From Heliopora coerulea (lineage: Eukaryota; Cnidaria; Anthozoa; Scleralcyonacea; Helioporidae): 64,000 bases of DNA. Position 1 is the stretch's first letter; each line of letters starts with the position of its first letter. Positions 34,801 through 49,800 of this stretch are shown piece after piece. The notes below the pieces were generated by a model. That model searched no databases and was not told the origin of the DNA. It saw nothing but the letters and a program-made list of their open reading frames with translations. Made by a program: the position numbers and the translations under genes. The stretch is taken from positions 552,501 to 616,500 of the forward strand of contig JASJOG010000002.1 in the NCBI GenBank assembly GCA_030142905.1, given 5' to 3'.

Positions 34801-37800
34801 CTGATACTTCCGAACGAATACTGTCATGCGACAATTGTATCGTGTAAATGGACCCTTACACATGAGATTGGGAACAAGTCATAGGGCCGCAAAGACTACA
34901 GGACCGGAAGTTGTAAGATGGTGGCCACTGTCATCACGATTTTGATGGAAATATTGACATTTTATGACGTTTTATGATATGTTATGAAATTGTATTTGAT
35001 TTTTACATTTTAAGACCCATGCAGAACTAATTACGAAAAATGCAATTATAGGACTTCCGGATGGGAATCGAATCCGTGACCCTGCGAATCTAGTGTGGTA
35101 CTCTGGCAACTGAGCTACGAAGGCTGTTGCCGAGTTTCTGTTAATAAATTTGGGCATCTGCTCATGTATAGATTTGTTCGTTTATAAGTTTGTTCGATTT
35201 TCTGAAGCGGAATTTCTACTTGGTGTTGGCTTCTTGATGGGCAAATTTCTGTCGTTCTGCATCGCTGCCCTTATTAATATTCTTGGGATAAAGACTTGCT
35301 GTGAGGCGACCGAAGCTTATTGCATAATTGGCCAGTGTACGAACAATGATTGAATGATTTTTCCTCGTATTTTATAATGCATTCTTGAAGAGGATTTGAA
35401 TATTGTAAACAGCCGTAACTATTGTTTCAGAGTGTCGCTGTCAACATCAAAGATCCGGAAGGAAGAAAAATTATTCAACAGGTGCTGGACGTGACTTATC
35501 TTTCATTTAACAATGCTACCGTATTTGCTACCATTGGTTTTGATATGGATTGATGCCCTCGCTGTTTTTGTACGTTTTAAGTATTACTCTCTTGTTTTAG
35601 CTTTTCTTTTCATATCTTTTAGTATTGCTCATTACGTTCAGTGAGTTCTTTAAATGAAACTCTCCTTGGTAAAAATGTTACCCTCGTGAACAGTAGTTCA
35701 TCTAGGATTTGAGTCGAGTGGGTGATGGACAAGAGTAATGTAATGTCCCACGCCATATCTCGTCAGTAACAAAAGTATCCGGGGAATGCTCTCCTAATAG
35801 ATTTTTAAATTTATTTATTCCCGTATGAAACAGCATTATTAGCGATTCCGCAGAGATGACAAATCAGACATTCGCTATGCTTCATTTAAGGGACGCATTT
35901 TGCCAAACAAGAGTTGCGCATGTGCCGTACATGGGACAAAGTAAGATGGAGTGAACTGGTCACCGCATCCCTCCTAAATCAGCCCATGCCCACGAAAAGT
36001 TCATGCGCTTATTCACTTTATTCCATAATTCTTATATTGGCATTCCTTTCGTCGTTGTCTCTCGCTTTTTACTATTTTAATTTTGTGTCCGTCCGTCCGT
36101 CTGTCCATCCATTCATTCGACTGAATTAATTTATTAATTTTCTGAGCGTTTCATTTGACATCATAACTTCCATCCAGCTTCCTTTGTTCGATACAACAAC
36201 GCGACTGCCATACCCTTGGTATTTTGACACTGGGATTGATATAAAAAGCTCTGTTGGTTAAAATTATTTGTTAGTTTGATAAATTTTATTCATTCCGTTC
36301 ATTTGTTTGTTTGTTCGTTCGTTTCTTGGTTTGTTTATTCGTTCATTTCTTGGTTTGTTTGTTTGTAATAGTTAAAAACCTGGTCAGGAATGTTTCACGG
36401 GATGCCAAACGCAAGGCTTCCATAAATTTTTTAAATGGCTGCTAAAACGGACCCCTTATGTGTTAATTGACAAAAGAAGTTCGATAGTTAATGCTTCATG
36501 AACCGTGAAAATTTAGCGAGAGGAACGAATGGGATCCATGTCAGATATGTGCATGGTTTGTAACCAGTCATTTGAGACTTAGAGATACCCAAGGTCATGA
36601 TTTTCCTGTGTGTTTTCCTCAAACATTGTTAATTAGTTCATTCATTTATTTATTTATTTATTTACCGAATTATTTATTTATTTATTTGTTTATTTATTAA
36701 TTTGTTTACTTTAATTGTTTCTTTTATAACTGCATTAATTAATTAGCTAATTAATTTTTTCGTTAAGCTGTCTGAGTGTAGCGATGTCCTTGTCGAAAAC
36801 TACTTACCTGGAAAACTTGACAAACTTGGTCTTGGATATGATACTTTAAAACGATTTAATCCGAAGTTAATATACTGCTCCATAACGGGGTATGGTTCTG
36901 ATGGACCATATGCACAAAGAGGAGGTTATGACGTTGTGGTCTCTGGTATTGGTGGATTAATGCACATTACTGGACCTGAGGTACTGTTGAAGATCCGTCG
37001 TCACTTTCTTTGGTCTTTTGTCAAGATGTGGTACTATCGCAATTGCACGAAAAACTTAAGATGTTCTCTTTGAAGAAGGTGAAGAAGATAAACTCTCACT
37101 ATAGACTTCATGTTTTACGTGTAAAAATGGCCCAAATAAAATGCAACTAAAATGTTCCCATTGTAGTATACATAGGCGTCGCTAGGGGGGGCCCAGGGAG
37201 CCCAGGGAGCCATGACCTCCCTAAACGTAAATTTTGGGGCCTGCCACCCATTTCATACCAGTATATGAACCCGTTGAACAATTAAATTATTGTCGTGTTC
37301 TGGATCTCGCCAATATTCGTTCCTACAATCAAGCTTTTCTTGGTGCGAAATCGAACAAACACTAGTCGCCATTTACCCAGTGATGCCAAACGATTTTACT
37401 TGGTGGTGAGAACTGATTTCATCATTAAAAAGCTGTAAAACCTCAGAGTATGCCACAATTTTGGCACCCCAATAAATTAACCCCAGCAATGCCTCTGGTA
37501 GTACACCTTAATGTCCATGTTTTCTTTATTTTATAGTTAGTGGAGGTGAGAGGGTGTTGTATCTTGTGATAGTTTACTCTGCAGTGCAGTTATAATTAAA
37601 ATGCTATAATAAAGTCTGTTGTAGAAATGATACATACATGTCACAGAAATAAAAAGAAATGCCCACCCCTTCCTCCTCATGACAAACTGGCCCAGTTTTA
37701 ATCCAGGCTCACTTCCCAACCATTGTGCCGCTCGAATCTTCACGTTCGAATTTTAGGGTTGAGGTGACTCTATTTTAACTTAGAAGTACCCTCTCTCAAA

Positions 37801-40800
37801 GCTAAAAGCCTTTTTATCCAACTAGGCCACAAATTTAAACTAACCTCAACTTGCCTTGGTCAAAATCCTCTTCAAAAGAGCTCATAAAATAACGTATATC
37901 GTACGCGACTTCTGATTGATTAATACCCGTTCTTGGATCAGAGCATTCAAACACGGAAAATTTCCCACCAAAAGTTTACTGAAGTTTGTGTTGCACGTTC
38001 AGTCTTGTTATTTGATAAAAGAAATACGAGATGCTTTAGGTATGTTTGAATATTGTGATTCAAACACTTGATACGTAGCTTGAATTTAGAATAGCTAAAA
38101 AACACTTCATTTTTTTTCTTTTTACCACGTTTAAGTGGCTTGACTTTGTTGACCAGGATTCGATCTTCTGAAACTTGTCTTACATCGGTAGTTGATGATT
38201 TTTGGGGGAATTGCCTACTTCATGGATTTGTTAATCAAGTTAGCAGCTTTTCGTTTGTTTTTAATTTATAAAAGAAATACCAGATAGATTTCCAGTTTTG
38301 GATAGCATGATCCAAACATGTGGGAAGTTGCTCGACTTTCGTAACGGTAAAAACACTTTTTACGCATTTCGCAACATCCTGTGTGCTTAGATCATAGTAT
38401 CCAAACACAGTTATCCATTTGGTATTTCTCAATTCTAAATAGCCGTTATACTTATTTAACCTTTGAATTACTCTAATGAAGGGCTCTGTCTTTTAACGTC
38501 ATTCTCTATTTGACCGTTTTATTTTTATTTAATAAACATACCCGATGCATTGTGTGCCAGTTTCGCTTGTCAATTCGAAGTGGTAATAGAGACTACTTTG
38601 GACTTAGGGGGAGTTTATATGGAGGAGAACCAGCCCTCTTTGTAGGGCCAGCCCTAATAAGAAGGCTGAATTTCACCTCGCTTTTGCATGGGAATTTTCT
38701 ACCCCTTCTACCAGGGCTGGATATAGCACGCATGCTAAGAGGAGGGCCAGCCCTTCTGAGTGTGTTTATACAGAAAATTTCCAGCCCTTCTAGGCGAGAT
38801 CTCGGATCGTCATTAGGGAGATCTTGCTTAGGAGGGTTGGCCCTCCTCTCATGTAAACGAATACAAATCTTTCAAGGGAATGCACAGGAAGGCGAGATAT
38901 CGGCAAAAGGTAAACGTCACCTAAGAACTCATCCCCTTTTGTTTTGGTTGAAAGTTTGCTATCGAGCCAACCCTCCTGCACGAATCTGTCTCTGAATTAA
39001 GGGCGCCTTTTGTGGGACTTTCCCGGAATTTGGAATACCCGGAATATTTTTTACGTTTATTTTTGGACATGTTTCGGTTAAGAAATGTAAAGACTGGTAT
39101 TCGGGTTACTCTACTTAGAGCAGTAGAATAGCCGTAATATAGACACTCACCTACCGGCAATATTGTAGAATAGCGTAGTTTCCATCAGCACATTTGGCTG
39201 CTACTGGTCGACATTCGACAAGAATTAACTCGTTATCAGAAAAGAATCCTAATTACAAAGATAAAAGGAGTAATATCCTAGTCTACTGAGATGGTATGGT
39301 TTTGCTGGAGAGGAACAAATTCTATGAGCACCTGTTTTTGTTTTTTTTTTTTTTTGTTTTTTTTTTGTTTTGTTTTTCTGGAAGGTAAACCGTAAGAGGC
39401 ATGTTAACTGCAGCACATTAGAGATCAAATCACTGCTGTTTTTCTCGTTCCCTATTTGAAATATCTTTTCATTTGGTACTCGGTATTCTACCTAATCTTT
39501 TATTCGTATTCTGGTAGAATAGTAAAAATAGGTCCAAAAATGTGCAACCTAAGTGTCTGCATCAAAGATCTGGATGCAAAATGATGATTGGCTTGTAAGC
39601 CTGCGAACATGCGTTGCATTGATCTTACACGCTTCAACTCTACATGCTAACACCAGAACACAAAAAAGCCGGACTGTAACCACTGACCTATCACCTATGT
39701 ATAACTGGACTGCTGGATGACCACAGTAAAGTGTCCACAAACTGATGGCGTCATGGATATATCCTTGTGTTCATGGTACCGACCATCGACGGAACTGACT
39801 CGCTTGAGTTATCATCAACGACTAATGAACTGTCGTGTAATATTTTCCGGAACGGTCCGTTTAACGGAATGAATCGATGTTAAGATAGTTCCTTGACAGT
39901 TGATTACCAAACGAGTGTTTGACATTTCAGAAAGTTGTTGGACAAAGCAATAAATTGAAAACTCCTTTACTTTCTTCTGATAATTTCAAGCGACTACTTC
40001 TTAAAACCCTAGTTTCATTGACTGGTCATACTGAAGTTACAGAAAACGGCTCGAATAAGCCGCTTAACGTAATAAGGGACTCTGGGCTTAGCAATAATGT
40101 GCGAATGTGCGGTACAAAACAAACTTTCATCCCATGTTGTACACTGGTCTCTCCGTAAGAAATTTAGTGGGAAAAAGAAGTTCTCGTGCATTTTGATCGG
40201 AAAACAAAGTTTAGCATTCGGGCTGTGACATCAGAAGAGAAATCAATGGCAGCTAATTTCAGCTTTTGCTTGATCTAATCGAGAAATTGCTTTGGAAGCG
40301 ATTCTTGGACTTTTCAACAGTCAACTGGCATTTAGTCTTATGTCGGTATCGCCGCAGCTGCGGTCAACGAATTGCATAAAAGTGGAAATGTAAGCGGGAA
40401 AAAGTTGGCATGTTCAACTGGTGGCTTGAATTGATTCGTTTTTTTACTTGGAATAGCACTTCCACTTACATTGGCTGGGCAATTTTGACAACTCACGCAC
40501 AAAGACAATTCATATTTCCGTGAGGTCTTTACAAGCTTTACTGTTTTCAGACAAACGGATAGCCTGTTTGGAAGACATGAAAAACTCCGTTTAAGACACC
40601 CATTGTTCACGTCACTGCAAAGTGTTAAAATCCTATTGAAATATGAAGATACTCTACTTATTTTGCCAGGTATCAAATTTGTGCAAAGAATAACCCTAGT
40701 TTTTAGTAATATAGTTTGGAGCTTATATAGCTGATTTAGTTTAGCTAGTTATACAGCTTCATTAAGATGTGTTACATTAAATGTTTTTTCTCCCCGTTAA

Positions 40801-43800
40801 ATATAGGATGGGGATCCCTGTCGAGTTGGAGTTGCTATGACCGACATTGCGACGGGTCTATATGCCCATGGTGCTATAATGGCCGCTTTGCTTCAAAGAC
40901 AAAAAACTGGAGAAGGAGAAAAAATAGAGTGTTCACTGCTGTCTACTCAGGTGGGTTGTGCACCAAATAGATTACCTGACTAAACACTGGTATAACTTGA
41001 AAGCTAACTGAAGATCAAAAAGTGAAACCAAAAACGGCAGACATCAGGGATTTTTAACCGTGTGATTTCTGTCATTCATCCATTGAATAATATATATGCT
41101 GGAACGACAACTCCAGGTCAAATGTCAGTTAACCGACTATCAATTTCAGTCTTCTATAATACACAGTTGACCGAGCAAGGACCCGAAACTGACCTCTAAA
41201 GTGGCCGCGTTGTTCGTAATTTTTGGCTTCACTCTTGGGGCCAATCATTGAGTTGATTCATCAGGATTCTACTTGGTTTTCTTGGAAGTCAGATTTACTC
41301 CTCTATAAACCGCAGCCAAACTTCATACGCATGCGTTGGCAGCACACTCGTAACTGGGAGCAGCTAGGGAAACTTTACTGTGTTTTAAAGCTAAGCACGC
41401 GTTCTTGAAATACCAGAAAACATCTCAAAAGGTATGATCAGTAGTCTGTACATGTCTTAATTGATAACATTTTAAACTATTCTGAATTTACTCATTGGTA
41501 ATTTTCAGCTTCCATGTTGGAAAATGGTGAAGAATATTTGAGTTTAACCCAGTCTTCTCTTACAAAAATAACTAAGATCTTCAGAGAAGCGGGCATGCGC
41601 AAGCTTATGACAGCACTGTTGCCCACTACTGAGTTTTGAACACCCGTCGTAGTCCTCCACCTCGGCCGTAAAAGGGGAAAATTTGTTTTTAAACTTCATC
41701 AGCTGTGCACCACTTGGAGAACCAAACATTACTCAGGAAGCATCCAACCGTCTGTCCATCCATACGAAAGATGACCCGTTACCCCTTTTTCGTTGCCTCT
41801 TTTTTTGTTATTGCTTTTCCGTTATTGTTTCGTCCGCTGTCCTTTGTACTCCGAATATCCGTCCTCCACGCATCCGCCCGTCAGTCAGTCGTCTCGTTTG
41901 TTGGTCAGTCCGTTCGTCCGTACATCTGTCGATCCATTCAATCTGCCAGCTAGCCAGCCAATAGTTCATCCGTCTGTTCCCCCATCTGTCCCTCCGTCAG
42001 TCCATCTGTAGATGGATGGATCATGTCGGATCCAGTCCGTCACCGACCTACCGGACTAAAGAATCAAAATTACAAAATAGAGCACAAGTAAAAACACTGG
42101 CTGCTTGTCATTCTTTGCCGCTTCAATCAACATTCTAATTTAAATCTGTCTCTTTGTGTCTATTCGTTTTTACTTTCATGATAGGTGGCAGTCCTGAGTC
42201 ATTTAGCAGCCAACTATTTAAATGTTGGACAAGTAGCGTCACGTCTTGGGTCAGGTCATACAAGTATCGTGCCGTACCAGGTATGGTTGCCATTGCTCAG
42301 TTAACTGTAGACAAGTATTACTTCTTTTTTTTTACTCTTATCAAATTGTAAGAAACATTATTTATGATATATATGTGGATACCCAACTGCTCTGCAATTC
42401 TTAACTGCGTATCTCAAGAATGCGGAACATGCAACAAGATTGTTTGTTCAAAACTATATACGTCGGAAAGCTAGGTTTTAGTTTTTTAGTATACTGTTAT
42501 CTGGTTGGAAGAAACAAATTATTTATAATAAGTAAGTATAAAATACCTACGGAGAACTTTATTTTTGGTCTTTTTTTGTGGACCAAGTGGTGGAGAAGTG
42601 GATTGAAGCAATATTTTAAATGCTTGTTCTGTAAAACAAACATCTTAAAGTTGAGCTTGACAAATGTTATCATCCGTCACTCTCCAAGCTCACGCATGCA
42701 TGAGATTAGTGCTCAACACTCCTTTAAAGTCTGTTCATTACCTACTATTCTTCTGCACAAAATGCTGTGTGGTGGTTTCATTTCTAATAAAGATTTTTCC
42801 ATCTTAACCTCCGGCTTCTATATCAACTTGATGATCTCACACAAACCTTGTTCATAGCCATAATAAATGTTATTTTTAGATCATTTCTTTTAACCTTAAT
42901 CTGATTTCTTCACCTTTCCCCTGCGTTTTCAGTCACGTTCTCTCCATTCAAGGGGGAACGGAATAACGGCGCTGCAAGGGCAGCCGGCCCGCGGGGGCAA
43001 TCGTGCGTCTTGGGCATTAAATAGAGATGAAACCATTACGATATCTTATTCTTCTTTTTGGGTTTATTTTATCGCCGTTAGCAAACCGGATAAAGAAAAC
43101 AAAAATATTTTAAAAAATGTTGTGTTGTTTTTGCCAAAGATGCGTCTGCTTAAAAACTTCAATTAGCACAAAGATTGAACTGCAATGTATGTTGATTTGA
43201 ACATTAGTCTTTAAAAGCTGTAACTGACTTATTGACAAACGTTCCGTGGGTGGACCCTCAAGTGATGGATATTCATTTAATAAAGACACCTAGATGGTCT
43301 CTCTTGCTGAATTAAAAATTTGCTTTTGCTTGTTTCCCAAGTAAAGTTAAAGTGCTCTTTTTCGAAATTTTGAAGCCACTGCTGGACGTTGCGTCTGGCA
43401 CACCTGCCTCCATTCTCATTCTCGTTGATTATTTTCACCCTTAATGTCAATTAGACCAGTCTAGCCCGTTCATGTCGAACAAACTTTACATACAGAATCA
43501 CTCTGACGGTGCTACTTGCCAAGTGACCAAAATGTTAGATATTAAAAGAGCATACTACAGACTTAAGGTATGTTCAAAAGATTCCATTCATCGACGTTCC
43601 CTTCATCAAGGTTCGTACCATCTTTATGATGCTTTCGTCTTCTCCAGATATTTCATTCTTTTTCATATAGGCTTTTAAGACGTCCGATGGTGATTTAATT
43701 ATTGGAGCTGGAAATGACGAACATTTTAAAAGATTGTGCAAGGTTGGCCTGTTGCTTCACGTATTTGTTGCAAGTTTCTATTGCGATCTTCGAAAGTTGT

Positions 43801-46800
43801 CTCTCTAACATGTGCAACTTCTACAGGTGCTAAATTTGGACTACCTGGCTGAAAATCCGTCGTACGCTCACAATAAGGACAGAGTCAAAAATCGCAATGA
43901 GCTTTTAAAAGTTCTAGGCAACAGGTTTGACAATATGTGTCTAAAATTCATTAATAACTCGATAGGAAATTTAAAAGAAATCAATGATGGATTAGTGTTT
44001 CTAAATCTACTTATATTCATGAAGAAAAAACAAGAGAATGTGAACTATGAGTCACTGTAAGCGTGAAACAACACACGTGTTGTATATCTGTGAAAAGACT
44101 TCAGTCACATCTCAAGCGAGAATACCGAAAATGGCTCTTCTAATGACTTTAGAATTCAAAATTTTCTAAGGTGTTATATCTAAACCCTCTGCAGCAGAAC
44201 CACTCTGAATACCTTTCAATGAGGTTACCAAACCGCGAGCTTCTCGAGAATGGTTCCTCCCAAAATTATCAAGAAGCTTTTTGATAGAGTTTCAAATCAG
44301 ATAATATTCACAATTATTTAACTACAGAGACCAGACAATGAACACATTCTCTACTATTTTTTGAAATTATTAATTTTTTGAAATTGATCTTCAGTATATT
44401 CAAAATTCAACATTACGTGAACCAAATTTTCAAGCAAGAAAAAGATTTGTTGATATCAGTACATTCAAAATAAAAGCTTTAAGCTGTCAGTTTGCGATAG
44501 TTTTCCCCTCAGCACCACAGACATGGCATTCAAGTAACTTTTGACACCTGAATTGAGAAATCCGTATTACTTGAGCCTTTCACAAAGGAATTTACCTCCA
44601 ATAAACTTACTTAAAGTTGAGTGTCATGCAGCGGCGTAGACTATGGGTGTGTGTGAGGAGGGGGGATTACACCCCCCAAAGTTTGCCAAAAAATAGAAAA
44701 TTTGGGCAAAATTTGGTCGGCTAAAGTAGGTCAAAATCCCTTTTGGTTACTCGTTTATATTTAATTTACGTATTGTGGTTGAGGAAGAAACGATACACCA
44801 TACATGGCCTGAATGCTCGTCAAAATAAAATTAGGACAATTTTTGAAAGTATACAATGTTCGAGCAAATTAAGCTGGACACACTCTCCCAATCAAAATGG
44901 GTTAACTACGCCCTTGGTGTTGTGTAAAATGTATTTTTAGACGTATTTTCCTCACACTTTTCGTTTCCTAAACACTTCCAAGGCTCAAACAGAAATCTAC
45001 CAGTGAATGGATGGAGTTATTGGAAGGAACCGATATTCCATACGGACCAATCAATGATATGAAACAAGTGTTCGACGATCCACAGGTAAAGGCATTTGTT
45101 AAATTAACGAACTGTATAATGAAATACAAACTGAGTGGATTTAGGATAGTGTTGATAAATGTTTTTCCTTCAAAATACTAAAATATACTCTAACTATCTG
45201 TGAAGGAACAACAATGATTGCATCTTTTCAACCATATATTTCTGTCGGTGCTGTTTATTATATATCCTTATCTCTTTGCACGTTATAATTGGGTGGTTTT
45301 ACGGAGCGTATTTTATTGTACTGCTCAAAAACAACGCGTTCGAAATTTTGATAGAAAATCGATGATAAGGTGCAATAATTAATCGTTCGCACTTTTAGCT
45401 CAAAGAAATTTGTTTGGAAGTCAATGAAGTTCATTCGTTCCTTTCCCTTGAGCCAGAGATGTAATAAATCTCTTCGTAACTTTCGCACGGTAAATAAATC
45501 TCTTCGTAATAATCCCCCGCTTTGGCCTTTGGCCATAAATTAAAAAGAAGAAAAGACTTCGAATTAGGTTAATGAAATAGTACCATGCATGATCAGCTCG
45601 GATTTTATGGTTCCCCATGAATGTTTAGATCTCTAATTTTCCTCATTTGTCGTGAAAGGAAAATATTTCACCCTTCAGTGTACGAAATTTACCTGTAAGA
45701 TATGAACTGAACAAAATTTAGAAGCAGTAAAATCTTTTGTCCTGCTATAACTTTAGCTCATGAAATATCGGAAAGATTTGTAAAAGTACCTCGGGCTGAC
45801 GCCATTGAGACTTCCACAAACCCTTACTCAGCATTCGTTCAAGCTATTTTCTATTTGTTAAAGGTGCAGTTTTCTTTCAGGTACGACACAAAAATATCGT
45901 GCAGAGCATACAACACAAAACCGCTGGCAGAGTTAACGTTGTTGGTAATTATTTCTTGATTTTCTTAGAATTAACATTGCGTGTTTAATTAGAAGACTAT
46001 AGATAAGGTTGCGAAGTGTTTTCAATTTACCGGATTGAATACCACAACCTCACGTCCACATAATGAAAGCAACCGATATGAGGACTTCCGAAAATCGCGG
46101 CGTTGTATGAAGACGTTTTTGCTCGAGAGGCGCCAACGGAAACGAGAGTAGATGATGACGTGAGAGGGATTAAGCCCAACTTAATGGAGCATGTCTTTGA
46201 ACGTAGAAAAGTGAAGTAACAAGTAATATTTAGTATAAAAGGGTGGTGGATTAGGGAGTAATTATATTTCTAGGCCTTGGACTAAAAACTTGTTTGTTTC
46301 CTTGCTTAGCAAACGGTGTGAAAACATTCTATCCTTCCTTGGTTGTTCACTAGTAAGATTTAAGAATGAAAATGCTATATTAGATATCTTTTTGTTTGGC
46401 TCCTTGGAATTTACAGGGAGGCCAACGAAACGCATCCCTCCTGTCCTAATTTATCAAGAATTAGTCTCTCCAATAAAAAGACGGTCCACCGCTAGTTTTA
46501 GTACAAGGAACGTCAACGTGTCATTCTTATCACAAAACGGATTGATGCACTAATAGAAAACACATAACTGTAAGCAGTGTGTTGGTATAAGTGAAGATAA
46601 ATGAAGTTAATTTAACTATTGAAATAGTATACTGTAGGTGATCTGATGGGGCCAAAGTATCGTAAGAATTAGTTTCATGCGGGCTTTCACCCTTCTGATT
46701 CTCCCAAAATTGTCCGATGTCGCAAGCGATGAATGTTAATTCAATCCGCTTGGATGAAGATGAAGATGAGGGTGAGGGTGATAGTGATATCTTTTGTTGT

Positions 46801-49800
46801 ATCACTTTAACGAATGTAAAAACTAAACAAGGAGACCATTTTTGTTGTCAAATATTCTTTGAAAATGCTATTTGGAATGTTTGTATGCCTGTAAGCATGC
46901 AACGGAGTTTGTGTTTGCCATCGGAATAAGTGCATTAAAATCAGATTTCAATCTCTCATTAAAATTACATGGAGTATAAATACAGTGAACGCCCTCTTAA
47001 CGAACACGTCTTTCAAGACGGAGATCACGTTCGGTTCCGGCCGTTCATCCGTAATTTTACTGTTACCAAATTCTCTCTTAGACAGACATCTTTGTAAAAT
47101 GGACAACGGACCCTTTTCGGGTGGAAGAAGGTTCAGGGCGGACACGTAATGAGTGTTAAATAGACTTGGATAGTGAAATATGAAAATTGAAGCCTCTCGC
47201 TCGAAACGTCAGGAACTTTTGTTTTGTGGTTATGAATTCATGGACTGACTCGTATTTGATGAAAAACATGATTTGGAATCGGAGGAAAGGTTTCTTCATT
47301 CATTGTTATTGAAACGAAGGCAGAAGAGAAACAACAAAACCAGATGCATCTACGTTCATGATATAAAGTAGACCGCCGCTTGGTTCTGGCAAATTTCATA
47401 ATTTTGTGAGAGGATGAACTTGTTACAATAAACGTTAAATTCTACCAGTGTATTAGATTGTCACTGCATCAATTCCACGACATTTTAATTCTTATGAAAA
47501 TTGACATTGGGAAAGAATTCACGTACTTAAGGCGCCCTATTAGCGCGCCAGAATCACTGGTGCTGATTGACTGAGTCCTAACCATTTTAATCCTGATGGC
47601 CGCTGTGAGATTACTTCACTAGCAATGGGAACCGACCGAAAGTTACCGCACTTTTTGGAGGCCTTAAAATCAGATTTAGCGGGGTTTTGGAGGACCTGGG
47701 AAATTTTTGACAACTGGGGAAATCGTAGTCGAGTGCGAATTTTCAGCTACCAATTAAAAAATGCTATTTATGGAGAACCATGAAGTGGAACCTTATGGTG
47801 AATAAAAAAAATAGAAGTGTTAAAAACGGGAGTGGTAGTTGAAATTCGTTTCGTACTACCCCTTTGTTCCTTCTTATGATGAATATATCTCAGTTGAATA
47901 AGTTGCAGTTTCAATGATTTTTGTTGAACTTTCATGCAATCCATTGCTTTAGCGAGTGATATTTTTCCATAGCGCTTGGTAACTTTGACCCTTTTCCCAC
48001 CATTTTGAAACTGGATATTAAGTTCTTTATTCTTTTCATCGTTTTTGATTGCGATCATTTTTTCTATTCTATTTAACAGATCTTCCTCTTTTTCTATTTT
48101 GAAATTGTATTTGATTTCTGGTTTTTCTTTGATCTCTTCATTTCCTCGTTTATTGAGTACTTTATTACCATGGTTTTGACGTAATCGTTTATGTGTTTCT
48201 TTTCTGTCTTTTCTAATTTATGTTTATTTTCGCACGAGCAATCTACAACTAGTGATATTTTAGGATTTTTGTCTTTATTTTTGTATACTATAGATTTGGT
48301 GTCAGATAAATGCTCTTTTAGTCTGATTTCTATGGTCTTTATCGTAGATCCAATGTAAATGGTTCCGTCATCAAATTCTATTTTATAAATCTTACCTTTT
48401 TGATATTCTGTGTGCCCTATTGAAACTACTTCATGTTTGTTCTTAGAATTGTACGTATATTTTGCATTCAAGTTTTCTGCATGTATGTATTCGAATTTTG
48501 TTGTCCTACTTAATACTGTACATAATTGTTTCTTGTTCATGGCCTCTGTATCAAAAATGTTATAGTGTTGGTCTATCTCTGCTCCCTGGTATTTGTATAC
48601 TGTCATACAGAATGCTAGATTAAACTTCTTTGTAAATTCGTCCAAAGAGAACTTTTGGTCATTTTCCTTTATACTTACTCCATTTATACTTATATCTTTG
48701 ATAGTGAACTGCTGAGAGTTAAACTTACCACGGTCCTTCATGTTATCAATACATATCACAGGAGTGCCCGCACAGACTTTATATTCTTCTTTAGATCCAT
48801 TGTAGGAGAAGTTAAATTTTAGGTGGTTCTTACCTTCGCAAAATGCATCAGAACACATTTTATTGATCTCCTTTCTAGTGCTATTGAAGTAGCATATATT
48901 GACAAATGTGTCCGTATAGTTGGTCAATTTTTAGTTCAAGCGACCGGTCTGTAGGAAGTTAGTCAGCATATCAAAAGTTTTCTTGTCATATCTAGCACTC
49001 TCTTCAATATATTTAAGTTCAATAGTTTTCGGACACATCTCCAATATAGCAGGACTCTTTGTATAGTCATACTTTAATCTACTACTGCCTTCAACAGGGT
49101 CACATTGGTTTGCATCTCCATAAAGATTTACTTTCAGATTATTTGCAACATAACAGTAATAAATCAAAGTGATTCATCTATTTGGAACCATGGAGAATTC
49201 GTCTATAAATACATCTTTATTGGCTAATACTTTGAGGTTTTCTGCATCTGATATATATTCATTGAAGTAACTATCAAATGTATGCACTTTATTTTTCAAA
49301 CTATCGTCAACTCTACTTCTGATGTTATCCACAGCCTTGTTGGTGAAGCTGAATATAATAGGATTGTTACTTTCTTTGACATCATTTATCAGTTTTATAG
49401 TTTTGCCACATCCAGCACCTCCTGTTATTAAGCTTCCTTTTCCAGGTTCTATTATATAGTCATCTAAGTCAATATTCTTTCTATAAGATTTGTCAATCAT
49501 AGAAGGGGTCTCCCCTACCTTTTGATAAACTTTACCGATCATATCAGTAGTGAATTTCTGTTGTTTGTCTTTTATTAGGTATTCTATACATGGATTTTCA
49601 CGGTAGACAGCATCAGTATTGTATCCATCAGTATAGTATGCTTATCACAAGCTTCTTCTATAATTTCCAAAAGCTTCATAATGGATCCCGAAATCACGTG
49701 TCTATTAATTGAGCAGTTTTCAACCATCCTTCTTTTAATATCTATTTTGCGGATTAGAAAGAAATCATCTTCCTTATGGATACTCACTTTTTCGTTATTT

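Larger units (their letters stand above)
32894..36767. other. SUGCT introns 4 and 5 with repeats
   Basis: Non-coding apart from the SUGCT exon at 35431-35481. Contains a hairpin at 33480-33533, a tRNA-like relic at 35051-35126, GTCC/TTTG/TTTA-type simple repeats (36087-36118, 36296-36365 and 36640-36715) and no other gene that can be supported. Confidence 0.6.

Noticed and set aside
40338..40676. 112-codon minus-strand open frame in SUGCT intron 6
   Set aside because: No domain, no splice context and no codon pattern suggesting a gene.
41745..42015. CRISPR-like or tandem array
   Set aside because: Only irregular GTCC/GTCA simple sequence; no repeat-spacer structure, and the genome is eukaryotic.
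47768..48058. Independent small gene at the left end of the Polinton-like element
   Set aside because: It runs into the inverted repeat and reads as the frame-changed C-terminal continuation of the helicase/GIY-YIG gene.
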